Source of the DNA: Mantamonas sphyraenae
Lineage: Eukaryota; CRuMs; Mantamonadidae
Reading direction: 5' to 3'
Assembly: GCA_026936335.1 (NCBI GenBank)
Contig: JAPMXV010000010.1
Coordinates: 228,483-292,482, forward strand
Length of the DNA: 64,000 nucleotides
The notes beneath the pieces were generated by a model, which was given only the letters and a program-made list of their open reading frames with translations, made no database searches and was not told the origin of the DNA. Both the position numbers and the translations under genes were made by a program. Positions 52,101 to 59,936 of this stretch are shown one piece after another. The first letter of the stretch is position 1. Every line of letters begins with the position of its first letter.

Positions 52101-53511
52101 CGGCGCGCTTGTCTGAGGAGGGGGAGGTGAGGGTGTCTGGCGGGGTCTCGCGTGCGCGAAGGAGGGTGGCTGCAGTGTCGGCGAGGTCTGCATCGTGGAG
52201 ATGAAGAGGATTAACGCGGTGGCGCTTGGATTGGGGCGGGGTCTTTGTGAAAGGGGCGAGGGAGGAAGAGGAGGAAGAGGAGGAGAGAGGAGAGGAGGAG
52301 GAGGAGGAGGATGCCGGGGGCGCGTCGGAAAAGATGATGCGGGTGCGGATGAGGGAGAGGTAGAGCATGAGGACGCGTCGGTTTGGCTTTTTGGCAAAGA
52401 GTCGTGGCTCGAGGAGAGGCGGGATGCCGTACCAGCGCTGAAAGAGGGCAAGAGACTTTTCGAGGCGCTTGCGTGCGGTGTGGTAGCGGTGGTACTTTTC
52501 GACTTCTGAGGCCTGGCCCTGAGGGGCGAGGTGGGCGAGCATGTGGAGAAAGACGTGGCCGTCGGCAAAGGAGGCGGTGTCTGTGATGGTTGTGCCTCGC
52601 TTGCACTGTGACTTGGCCCAGGTGCGAAGTTTTTCGAAGGCAGTGTCCTCGTCGCCTTGGAAGTCAAAGTCTGGGTTCTGGGAGAGGATTTCTTGGGATT
52701 GGAGAGGGGGGAGGATCTGGGAGGAGAGCTGTGGGGAGGGTGGGAGGGTGAAGGGGGGTTTTGGTAGAGTCGAGGTGGGGTGGGGTGGATCGGGGGAAGC
52801 GGGGAGGCGTGATTGGGTGTGAGCGGGGAGGGTGGAGTGGGAAGGGGCCCGATTTGGCAAGAGAGGGGAAACGCACAGCAAGGGTCCAGAAGAGGTTGAG
52901 GAAGAGGAGGAGGTTGCCGCCAAAGATGTCCTGGAGGTCGACGTTTGCGAGGGAGATCTCGCCCCAGCGCTCGAGGTGGTAGAGGACATTGATGCAGTTT
53001 TCGAGGACGTGTGCGTGGGAGGAGGGGAACTCGTTCCAGGAGTGTGCTGGACGCCAAAGAGGTTGTCGAGGAGGAGGTTGAGGACAACGCCATCGAGGAG
53101 GTCGTCGGGAATGCGCTTGATGTGGATGTTTGGGCTGAGGATGTGGTTTATCCAGCGTGTGTAGGCCTGTGGGAGGAAGAAGGGCGGGAAGGGATGTCAG
53201 GGATTGGGATTGCACGCAAGGGTGGCGGGGCAGGGACGTACAATGACTTCCTGGTGGCGAGCGGGCAAAAGGGAGCGGTTGTCTGCGAGGTAGAGGGGCA
53301 GACAATTGTGGTCGGAGTAGGAGGCGCTGTGGTAGTGGATGCGTCCAGAGTGGTGGTCGTGGGGATACAGGAAATTTTGAGCCTGGATGGCGTCGACGTG
53401 GCTGGTGACACTGCGTGCGTCGTCGTCGCCGTGGGTGCTCATGGAGTCGCTGGTGAGGCCTCCCGGGTGGGAGGAGGCCTCGGAAGGAGCGAGTGCGAGA
53501 GAGTCGCTCAT
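49112..53511 (-). CDS. Composite tandem-CH / ANL adenylation-like / AIR9-like protein (two apparent frameshifts)
   Basis: Exons 53511-53242, 53166-52877 and 52728-49112 give about 1,392 aa once two single missing bases (near 53039 in CC, and near 50865-50867 in AAA) are allowed for. Each exon is then phase 0 at both ends, which supports the model. After a Ser/His-rich N-terminus come two calponin-homology domains. CH1 has AYTRWINHIL, DLLDGVVLNLLLDNLFG, HVLENCINVL and DIFGGNLLLFLNLFWTL. CH2 has TAFEKLRTWAKSQC, SFADGHVFLHMLAHLAP, FQRWYGIPPLLEPRLFAKKP and RRVLMLYLSL. From ~450 to ~1,040 lies an acyl-adenylate-forming (DIP2/FAAL-like) fold: MTYRDLARQVRICAGNLQQH, VAILADNGPYFTVALLAVQL, GEIVLTCPGAMLGYLYD and LGRFDEHSNLYVDGHITNLI. 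Its ATP P-loop is degenerate (LRLYPADTPGSAIEFRHTDL), so it is probably non-enzymatic. The C-terminus carries two AIR9-like (A9) beta domains and a final beta-rich domain. Actin and microtubule scaffold role is inferred. Confidence 0.78.
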
Positions 53512-53612
53512 GGGGCGATGATGTTTGTTGGTGGTGATGGCGGGGGAGATTGAGGGGGTGGGGGGGGTGAATGGGGTGTATCCTGTCCACAGGGTCTGCG
53601 GTGGGGTGGGAT

Positions 53613-55148
53613 CTATTCTTGCCAAAAGTCGTCGGACACGTCGATGCGGCCTTGGGCGATGTATCGGCGTGCGTTGCGGTCGAGGCGGTCCATATTGTAC
53701 TTGTAGTTGACCATGATGCCGGCAGACTGCTTGAGGCCGTTGGGAGAGGTGTCTGCAAGCCAATTGAGGCGCTCTACGGTGGCACCATTGCGGAGGTGGA
53801 AGTTTGCGACACGGTTGTGGGCTTGGAATCCGCGTTTCTCGTTGACAATGTACTCGCGGCAGAGACGGAGGAGAGGCTGACGGAGGATGTCTGCAAAGTG
53901 TGGGTTCTTGACCCAGGAGGTGCGGAGGGCGGTGACGAGGGCCTGGAGGGGATCGGCGGCAGGGTTTGCAGCGAGGATGTTGCGTTCCTCGGTGGGGGTC
54001 AGGAGCGGGGTGGCGATGTTGCCTGCAGGGGACTGCGATTGGCGGCGATGTACGGAGACGCGCTTTTCTAGCCAGGAGACAAAGCCAGGGATGGGGCTGA
54101 GGGTGGAAAAGGTGTCGATTGCGCCGCCAAACTCGCGCTTGAGCTCAAGGGCGACACGCTTGATGAGGTGGTTGCCGAGCTCGATGCCACTGAGGCCACG
54201 TTGGGTGGCGTTGATTGCGTAAAAGATTGCAGCGCGAGCGTCGCTTTCGTGGTTGAGCGGGTTGCGGTTTGCAAGGATGTCGTCGATGTTCTGGGTGAGG
54301 TCTCGGGTGAGGGCAACGGTGACAAAGACGAGGGGCTGGTCAGGCATGGCCGGGTGGAAGAAGCCGAAGCAACGGCGGCCGTCACCGAGGCGGCTCTGGA
54401 GCTGGTCGATGGAGCGGACGCGGTGGACGGATTCGCCGTGGGCAATCTTTTGGAGGAGAGAGGCGGGGGAGTCCCAGGTGATGCGCTCGAGAGAGAGCAT
54501 GCCGACGGAAAACAGGGAGGCAAGAACATGGCGGAGTTCGTCGTCGAGCTGTTTGAGGGGTTGGTTGACCTTGACGTTGAGGTCGAGGAGATCAGCGCGA
54601 GCGTGGACGAGGAGCGGTAGGCCCTGGGAGGCGAGGGCAAGCTTGCCAAACATGCGGCGGTAGTCGGGGGCGAGGGAGAGGCGGAGTTGGTTGCGTGCAA
54701 GGACGAGGTCGCTGGGAAGGGTGCGTTTGGAGTCGGCGAGGGAGGCAAAGGTGTGTGCACAGTCGAGGATGCGTTTGTCGTCGACGGCCCATTGGTTGGC
54801 CATGAGGACGAGGGCATACTGCTTGCCAGCGGGACTGGTGCGGCTGTAGCGTTCGCTGAGGCGGCGGATGAGGGGGAGGCGGTGTTTGATGCGCTCGTGG
54901 CGTTGGAGGAGGACGCCCAGGCGGGTGAGGGCCTTGACCTCAGAGAGGACGGGGCGCGGGATGAGTGTGGAGAGCTTTTGCCAGAGTTCGGGAGGGTTGT
55001 GGATGGGAAGGGCGGTGTGGAGTTGGTTGAGGGTGCTGCGGTCGACCTTGTGTGGACGTGTGGCGTAGCGGCGGATGGAGAGGGAGAGCGGGTGGTGGGA
55101 TGATGAAGGTATTGGGTGGATGAGTGATTGGGAGCGTCTGGCAAACAT
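53613..55148 (-). CDS. MLYCD: Malonyl-CoA decarboxylase, mitochondrial
   Basis: This enzyme converts malonyl-CoA to acetyl-CoA and CO2 and so controls fatty acid synthesis and oxidation. It is a single exon of 511 aa (human 493). The start at ATG 55148 gives MFARRSQSLIHPIPSSSHHP and an Arg/Ser-rich leader lacking acids, typical of a mitochondrial presequence; the longer open frame upstream starts at a less likely codon. Family motifs are RITWDSPASLLQKIAHGESV, RRCFGFFHPAMPDQPLVFV, VALTRDLTQNIDDIL, FYAINATQRGLSGIELGNHL, LIKRVALELKREF and FSTLSPIPGFVSWLE with the catalytic Ser/Pro region. Then come NPHFADILRQPLLRLCREYI and NFHLRNGATVERLNWLAD. The C-terminus DVSDDFWQE lacks the peroxisomal SKL tail of animals. 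Expression is divergent from the lipid-phosphatase gene across about 55 bp. Confidence 0.94.
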   Translation of the reverse strand: MFARRSQSLIHPIPSSSHHPLSLSIRRYATRPHKVDRSTLNQLHTALPIHNPPELWQKLSTLIPRPVLSEVKALTRLGVLLQRHERIKHRLPLIRRLSERYSRTSPAGKQYALVLMANQWAVDDKRILDCAHTFASLADSKRTLPSDLVLARNQLRLSLAPDYRRMFGKLALASQGLPLLVHARADLLDLNVKVNQPLKQLDDELRHVLASLFSVGMLSLERITWDSPASLLQKIAHGESVHRVRSIDQLQSRLGDGRRCFGFFHPAMPDQPLVFVTVALTRDLTQNIDDILANRNPLNHESDARAAIFYAINATQRGLSGIELGNHLIKRVALELKREFGGAIDTFSTLSPIPGFVSWLEKRVSVHRRQSQSPAGNIATPLLTPTEERNILAANPAADPLQALVTALRTSWVKNPHFADILRQPLLRLCREYIVNEKRGFQAHNRVANFHLRNGATVERLNWLADTSPNGLKQSAGIMVNYKYNMDRLDRNARRYIAQGRIDVSDDFWQE

Positions 55149-55203
55149 GGTGGGCTGGGGGAGCGAGCGCGGACGCGGGCAGGACAAAAAAGAGCCAAAA
55201 GGG

Positions 55204-56276
55204 ATGGAATTTGTGCGGGAGCTGTTGCTGAAGGCAGTTCTGGTGAGCATGCCGTGGCTGGATTATGTGGAGCGAGTGAGGAACCCGGTGTTGGACGCAG
55301 TGTTCCAGGTGGCGTCGTTTAGCGGGGAGGAAGACTTTTTCGCAGGAGCGATTCCAACTGCGTTTTGGTTGTGCGGGTCGCAGTTTGGGCGGCTGTTTCA
55401 AGTGCTGTTGACGGCGACGCTGTGGGGCGGGAATGGACTGAAGAACGCTCTGGCTCTTCCGCGGCCGAAAACGGTTCGCGGACTGCAGTGTCGGGACTAC
55501 GGGTTTCCCGAGCACGCACAGCATGAATGGGGTGGCGATCCCGCTGTCGCTGGCGGCGTATGGGATTGCGCGAGGGATGGTTTCGGAGGCGTGGTGGGGC
55601 TATGCGGTGTTTTGGGCGGTGTTGGTGATGGCAAGCCGATTGTACCTGGGCGTGCACTCGCCGGCGGATGTGGCGGGAGGGGCAGTGCTTGGATACTGGC
55701 TGTATGCGTGGAGCGGGTGGTAGTAAGTGTGGATTGAGGAGGGTGGGGAAGGTGTATGGAGCGGGGGAGAGCGTACGATGTGCAGGGTGCGGGCGCGGGA
55801 GGGGCTGACACGGCAGAGCGGCAGTGTGGAGGAGGCAGATGCGTTCTTGGTGGCTTCTGGGAGCGTGGGTCTGTGGGTGAGTGTGGTGGGCCCGGCGGTG
55901 CTGGCGTGGGCGCACCCGAGGTCGGTGAGGGCGACGCAATCGATGGGCGAGTCGACGCTGGTGTGTGGGATGCTGAGTGGAATTCTGGTAGGGGGACAGG
56001 GCGGAGAGTGCTTGTTGGTGCCTGGAAGCGGTTGGGGGCGGGAAGAGGTGGGCGTTCTATGGGACGCTGCTGGGACTTGGGTTTGCGGTGCTTCTCGGGA
56101 TTCGGGCAGCTGTCAAGGCGATGCTGCGGGAGATGCTGGACAGGGTGTACGGCCCAAAGTGGGAGCTGGAGTATGCGATGGTGTTGAAGTATGTGCAGTA
56201 CGTGGTGGTGGGGTGGATGATTGCGGTCGGTGTGCCGGCGTTGCTTGTGGAGGCGGGTGTGGCGCAGTGGGGATGA
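55204..56276 (+). CDS. Sphingosine-1-phosphate-phosphatase-like PAP2 enzyme (three apparent frameshifts)
   Basis: SGPP-type enzymes are ER membrane phosphatases of the PAP2 superfamily that dephosphorylate sphingoid-base phosphates. Exons 55204-55722 and 55819-56276 (donor GTAAGT, branch CTGACACG) give about 325 aa when three single-base slips are corrected. The PAP2 motifs are NGLKNALALPRPKTVRGLQC, then GFP|STHSMNGVAIPLSLAAYG split by one extra C in CCC at 55507-55509, then ASRLYLGVHSPADVAGG. Beyond the intron, VEEADAFLVASGSVGLWV and ESTLVCGMLSGILVG match the SGPP C-terminus. One base is missing in GGGGG at 55991-55995 and another near 56040-56044, before FYGTLLGLGFAVLLGI. With these three changes total length is divisible by three. 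Either the assembly is poor here or the gene is decaying. ATG 55204 was chosen because an upstream ATG (55147) overlaps the opposed MLYCD start. Confidence 0.75.
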
Positions 56277-56377
56277 AGAGGGAGTGAGGGAGTGAGGCGT
56301 GGAAATGAAGGGTGGGTCGAGTTGTGGAGAAAGGTTGCGGATGGTGTGCGGGAGGTGAGCCAAAAGGAAAAGCAGGG

Positions 56378-56938
56378 ATGAGTGAGGCGGGGGCAAGCAA
56401 TGGGATGGAGATGGAGGTGCTCGGGGTGGAAGATGCAGAGTGCGCGTGGGAACTGGACCAGGAGGCGCATGGGAAGTACGAGGCGCTGTCGTTGGAGGAG
56501 TGGAAGGAAAAGCTGGAGCGGAGCGGAGGCCGTGCGGCGGCGCAGATGGGGCTGTGGAGTGGAGATGTGCTGTTGGCGATGGGAGGGTATGTGTTTATTC
56601 CGAAGGATGCGGTCGTGGTGAGCGTGTGCGTGCGGGACGGGTTCAGGAGGCTGGGGCTGGGGCGGCACGTTGTGCGTGTGCTGGTGAAGCAGGCAAAGGA
56701 GGCGCAGGGGTTGGAGGTGGACTGGGTGCGGATGGTGGTGCGAGAGGACGATGAAGCGGGACAGTCGTTTGCAAAAGGCATCGGGCTGGGGAGGACAAAG
56801 CAGGGGAATGTGGAGGGGTTGGTTTACGCCGGCAAGGCGCAGGCGGTGGCGGATAGTGGAGGCACGGTGGACTGGGCGGCAGTGGAGGAGAGGGGAAAGG
56901 GGGAGGTGGGGATGGATGAGTTGGAGTTGGTGCTGTAG
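56378..56938 (+). CDS. GNAT-family N-acetyltransferase-like protein
   Basis: This is a single exon of 186 aa from MSEAGASNGMEMEVLGVEDA. The GNAT acetyl-CoA-binding motif A is visible as SVCVRDGFRRLGLGRHVVRV (strand, then R-x-x-G-x-G/A, then helix), followed by LVKQAKEAQGLEVDWVRMVV and VREDDEAGQSFAKGIGLGR. This corresponds to the usual motif B (residue-rich strand, then neutral turn and helix near the C-terminus). The N-terminal part AECAWELDQEAHGKYEALSL, with Glu/Ala, resembles the substrate-side helices of GNATs. The C-terminal 40 residues are low-complexity and acidic. Substrate unknown; transfer to an amine is inferred only from fold. It follows the lipid phosphatase by about 100 bp in the same direction. 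Confidence 0.7.
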   Translation: MSEAGASNGMEMEVLGVEDAECAWELDQEAHGKYEALSLEEWKEKLERSGGRAAAQMGLWSGDVLLAMGGYVFIPKDAVVVSVCVRDGFRRLGLGRHVVRVLVKQAKEAQGLEVDWVRMVVREDDEAGQSFAKGIGLGRTKQGNVEGLVYAGKAQAVADSGGTVDWAAVEERGKGEVGMDELELVL

Positions 56939-56990
56939 GGTGTTGGCGGGGTGGGGGAAGGAGGGGGGGGGCGCGGGCGGGGGCACGTGA

Positions 56991-57499
56991 ATGGAAATGT
57001 CGGAAAATGCACACAAGATGACAGAGTTGATGGTAGCGGCAAAGGAGGGCAAGACGGAGGAGGTGGAGGCGTTGTTGGAAAAGGGGGCGGAGTTGGAGGC
57101 GGAGGATGAGTACGGCTGGACGGCGTTGATGTTTGCAGTGCACAATGGAAAGAGGACGCGGCGCTGGCGCTGCTGGGTGCAGGGGCAAAGGCAACAGGGG
57201 CTCGGCATCGTGGGTGGACGTTTGTGCTGGCTGCGGCGCAGGCGGGGGTGGAGAGCGTGGTGAAAGCGGTGCTGGCGGCAGGCGGAGATGCCGAGGTGAG
57301 CAAGGCGGAGGAGGAGGGGACGACGCCGTTGATGGTGGCTGCGGAGAACGGGTATGTGGAGATTGTGCGCATGTTGTTGGAGGCTGGGGCGGAGGTGAAC
57401 GCGATGCACTTTGTGGAGGAGACGACGGCGTTGTCGCTGGCGCAGGAGAACGAGGAGGACGTGATTGTTGGGTTGTTGGTGGCTGCTGGGGCCAAGTGA
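56991..57499 (+). CDS. Small ankyrin-repeat protein (one apparent frameshift)
   Basis: Ankyrin repeats are 33-residue protein-binding modules. The first frame gives MTELMVAAKEGKTEEVEALL and EDEYGWTALMFAVHNGK. The second frame continues with repeat-like AAQAGVESVVKAVLAAGGDA, GTTPLMVAAENGYVEIVRML and TTALSLAQENEEDVIVGLL. Adding one base in AAA at 57149-57151 fuses them as HNGK-EDAALALLGAGAKATG and gives 169 aa with three to four repeats covering the whole protein. The coding length is one base short of a multiple of three, consistent with a single deletion. No other domain is present. A similar but shorter ankyrin-like frame follows at 57727. Confidence 0.72.
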
Positions 57500-57726
57500 G
57501 GGTGGAGAGGAAGTGAAAATGTGTGGTTTGTCGCGTGGAGAGGAGGCGGGGAGGGATTGGGAAGGCTCGTCTTGCTTCTTGCGGGGGTGGGTCCAACGCA
57601 TCTTGCACACACACGCACACGCACAATAGTCATAGGGTAGGGAAGGGCGGGGGTATAGAGGCTTGTGGGTGGGATAGGGAGGAAGAAACGTCAGGAAGGG
57701 CTGACACGTGGAATATCGCAGGAAAA

Positions 57727-58077
57727 ATGGGGTTGGGAAAAGATGAATGGGTTCAATTGTTGCAGAGTGGGGACCATGGGCGGATTGTGGAAGCTTTGGA
57801 GGCTCAAGGAACGGTGAGTTGGCGCGGGAAAGAGCCGGAAGGGCTTTGTGATCGTCGCACAACGAAGGGAAGGAGGGATGGGTGTGGGTGGGTGGGACGT
57901 GTGCTGACATGTTGCACATAGGAATTGGACCTTGCACAATGGGGGCTGGGGGGCAAAGGACGCATGTGGGCGAACACAAACGATGCTGACAAGAAAGGGA
58001 GGACGACGATGTGGTTGTTGCAACCACCGCATGGGCTGACGTGGAGGTCTGTACGCGAGAGGGTTCATTGGATGTGA
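57727..58077 (+). CDS. Possible short ankyrin-like gene
   Basis: Two exons (57727-57813 and 57922-58077) can be joined in phase 0. The donor is ACG|GTGAGT, the branch GTGCTGACATG and the acceptor CACATAG. The 80-residue product starts MGLGKDEWVQLLQSGDHGRI and has VEALEAQGTELDLAQ and DADKKGRTTMWLLQPP, which resemble ankyrin helices and the turn DxxGRT. It stops early, and another frame downstream reads ADVEVCTREGSLDVMKL, so a further indel may truncate it. The splice signals are typical of this genome, which is the main support. It may be a decaying relative of the preceding ankyrin gene. Confidence 0.35.
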
Positions 58078-58091
58078 TGAAACTGAACACC

Positions 58092-58943
58092 TCAAGCTCT
58101 GCATGTGCACAAGAAGTTGCCACCTCGCTTTTGGCGACAAACACAACGACGGTTCCGGGGAAACTTGATCCTTCTGGATCTGGGGCTGCCGCACGAGCAG
58201 GTGAACGTGCCATGTCGTTGTTGACGGCATGTGCAACCACGTCGGTGCATGTGTTTCCTGGCATCGCGCGTACGCTTAGCATGTGCCTTCTTGGCTGCCA
58301 GACGCTTAGCATGTGCCTTCTTGGCTGCCAGGCGCTTAGCATGTGCCTTCTTGGCTGCCAGGCGCTTAGCATGTGCCTTCTTGGCTGCCAGGCGCTTAGC
58401 ATGTGCCTTCTTGGCTGCCAGGCGCTTAGCATGTGCCTTCTTGGCTGCCAGGCGCTTGGCATGTGCCTTTTTGGCTGCCAGGCGCTTAGCATGTGCCTTC
58501 TTGGCTGCCAGGCGCTTGGCATGTGCCTTTTTGGCTGCCAGGCGCTTAGCATGTGCCTTCTTGGCTGCCAGGCGCTTGGCATGTGCCTTCTTGGCTGCCA
58601 GGCGCTTAGCATGTGCCTTCTTGGCTGCCAGACGCTTGTCATGTGCACTTCTGGCGGCAATCTTGGCAGCCTTGGCCTTGTCCTCGGCACGCAACTGATC
58701 ATCACGAGCGATCTGGGCAAACTTGGCAGCCTGCTTTTTGAGGGCTGCCTTGAGCTTGGTCTCGGCCGCTTTGCGTGTGGCTGCATCCTTGGCCTTCTGC
58801 GCTGCCTGCTGGAGTGCAAATCGCCTCTTTTGCTCAGCAATGGCCTTTGCCTTTGCCTGTGCCTTTGCCTCCGCCTGGCGCTTTTTCAGGAACGCCTCCT
58901 GCTTCTTCTTCAAGGCCAATCTTTCCTGGACACGCCAGAACAT
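58092..58943 (-). CDS. Histone-H1-like Lys/Ala/His decapeptide-repeat protein with CxC tail
   Basis: This is a single exon of 283 aa. The N-terminal 110 residues are Lys/Ala/Gln/Arg-rich and helical (LALKKKQEAFLKKRQAEAKA, QAAQKAKDAATRKAAE). The middle is about twelve perfect copies of KKAHAKRLAA encoded by a 30-bp tandem repeat. The C-terminus carries two related short Cys motifs, CTCRQQRHGTFTCSC and CVCRQKRGGNFLCTC. The Lys/Ala repeats recall the C-terminal tails of linker histone H1 and similar bacterial DNA-condensing proteins, so chromatin binding is a reasonable inference. The paired C-x-C motifs could bind metal. No known protein combines these. The start ATG overlaps the opposed HECT start (CATG at 58941-58944), leaving no leader. 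The reverse strand is also open because of the repeat, but it would encode a Cys/Leu-rich chain without a plausible start. Confidence 0.6.
   Translation of the reverse strand: MFWRVQERLALKKKQEAFLKKRQAEAKAQAKAKAIAEQKRRFALQQAAQKAKDAATRKAAETKLKAALKKQAAKFAQIARDDQLRAEDKAKAAKIAARSAHDKRLAAKKAHAKRLAAKKAHAKRLAAKKAHAKRLAAKKAHAKRLAAKKAHAKRLAAKKAHAKRLAAKKAHAKRLAAKKAHAKRLAAKKAHAKRLAAKKAHAKRLAAKKAHAKRLAAKKAHAKRTRDARKHMHRRGCTCRQQRHGTFTCSCGSPRSRRIKFPRNRRCVCRQKRGGNFLCTCRA
58279..58640. repeat. 30-bp coding tandem repeat (about 12 units)
   Basis: Unit on the + strand: AGGCGCTTAGCATGTGCCTT plus CTTGGCTGCC. Units are almost identical; several differ together at two sites (TTGGC for TTAGC, TTTTT for TTCTT). That alternation suggests duplication of higher-order blocks. 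The array encodes KKAHAKRLAA on the minus strand. Confidence 0.92.
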
Positions 58944-59694
58944 GACGATGGAGCTTGCGATGTCGCCTGTGTTCTGGAAGACGCTGGTGCAGTTTCAGGT
59001 GACGCGTGCGGATCTGGTGGCCATGGACACGATGTGCGTGCACTGCAACGACGCCATCGTGGACATTGACAAGAAGGGCGTGACGTCGGAGATGTTTGGC
59101 GACGTGATTGACGAGACATTCACGACGTATCTGACGGACGGTACGGAGGTGGAGCTTGTGGAGGGTGGCAAGCACAAGAAGGTGACGTTTGAGAACCGCC
59201 ACGAGTACGTGCGCCTTGTGGAGCAGGCTCGTCTGAACGAGTTTGACACGCAGGTGGGCTGGATCCGCGAGGGTCTGGCGTGCATGGTGCCGGTGCGCCT
59301 GTTTTCGCTGTTTACGTGGCAGGACCTCCAGCTGCGCATGTGCGGTGTTGCCGGCGTACCAGTGGAGCTGCTGAAGAAGCACACGTACTACAGCGGGTAC
59401 ACGAAGGACAGCGAGACGGTGAAGATGTTCTGGGAGTGCATGGAGAACTACACGCCGGAGGAGATGCAGCTGTTCCTGCGCTTTGTGTGGGGCCGATCGC
59501 GTCTGCCGTTGGGCGAGGACGCGAGGTACACATTTACGCTGAGCACGGCGTACCGCAACACCGAGACTGCTCTGCCCGAGTCGCACACGTGCTCGTTCCA
59601 GCTGGATCTGCCGAGCTCGTACGGCACCACCGAGGTGATGTCGCAGCGTCTGGCGTACGCATTCTACAACTGCGCGGATGTGGACAACGACTAA
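58942..59694 (+). CDS. HECT E3 ubiquitin ligase C-terminal fragment (5'-truncated)
   Basis: HECT ligases accept ubiquitin on a cysteine before passing it to substrate. The 250 residues match the second half of the N-lobe and all of the C-lobe of HERC-type HECTs. Visible are LAMSPVFWKTL, DAIVDIDKKGVTSEMFGDVI, TFENRHEYVRLVEQARLNEF, MVPVRLFSLFTWQDLQLRMC, LFLRFVWGRSRLPLGEDAR, the catalytic-Cys segment LPESHTCSFQLDLPSSYG, and MSQRLAYAFYNC at the end. The first ~100 residues of the N-lobe (the E2-binding half is also partly upstream) and all upstream HERC domains are absent. Homology begins right at the ATG, where the opposed H1-like gene also begins. This suggests breakage by a subtelomeric rearrangement. 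It is probably a non-functional remnant or a fragment, though the frame and catalytic Cys are intact. Confidence 0.82.
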   Translation: MTMELAMSPVFWKTLVQFQVTRADLVAMDTMCVHCNDAIVDIDKKGVTSEMFGDVIDETFTTYLTDGTEVELVEGGKHKKVTFENRHEYVRLVEQARLNEFDTQVGWIREGLACMVPVRLFSLFTWQDLQLRMCGVAGVPVELLKKHTYYSGYTKDSETVKMFWECMENYTPEEMQLFLRFVWGRSRLPLGEDARYTFTLSTAYRNTETALPESHTCSFQLDLPSSYGTTEVMSQRLAYAFYNCADVDND

Positions 59695-59936
59695 AGCAGT
59701 CGTGTTGTCGAGTGACGTGATGGCAATGGGTTCAAAGTGCTTGCTTTGCGACTTGCATGCCGACATGCTGCGGGCGCGGGTTTGTGGGGAGCGAATGCCG
59801 GGTCGGGTGTGTCGGGTTTTGGTTTGCAAGGGAGTGGGTGCGTGAGGAATGTGAATGGAAGGGCCTTTTTGCCGACGAGGGGGATGGTTGGGGAGTTGGT
59901 GAGGAGGGGAGGAGTGGTTGAGTGGGGAGAAATGGT

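Noticed and set aside
58279-58640. Regular 30-bp repeats resembling a CRISPR array
   Set aside because: Units are contiguous with no spacers and encode a decapeptide; host is eukaryotic.
56057-58840. 927-codon minus-strand frame
   Set aside because: Crosses several plus-strand genes and the 30-bp repeat in another frame; low complexity, no domain.
58011-59069. Plus-strand repeat frame (CLLGCQALSM-type repeats)
   Set aside because: Reverse reading of the tandem repeat; runs into HECT sequence in the wrong frame and is implausible in composition.
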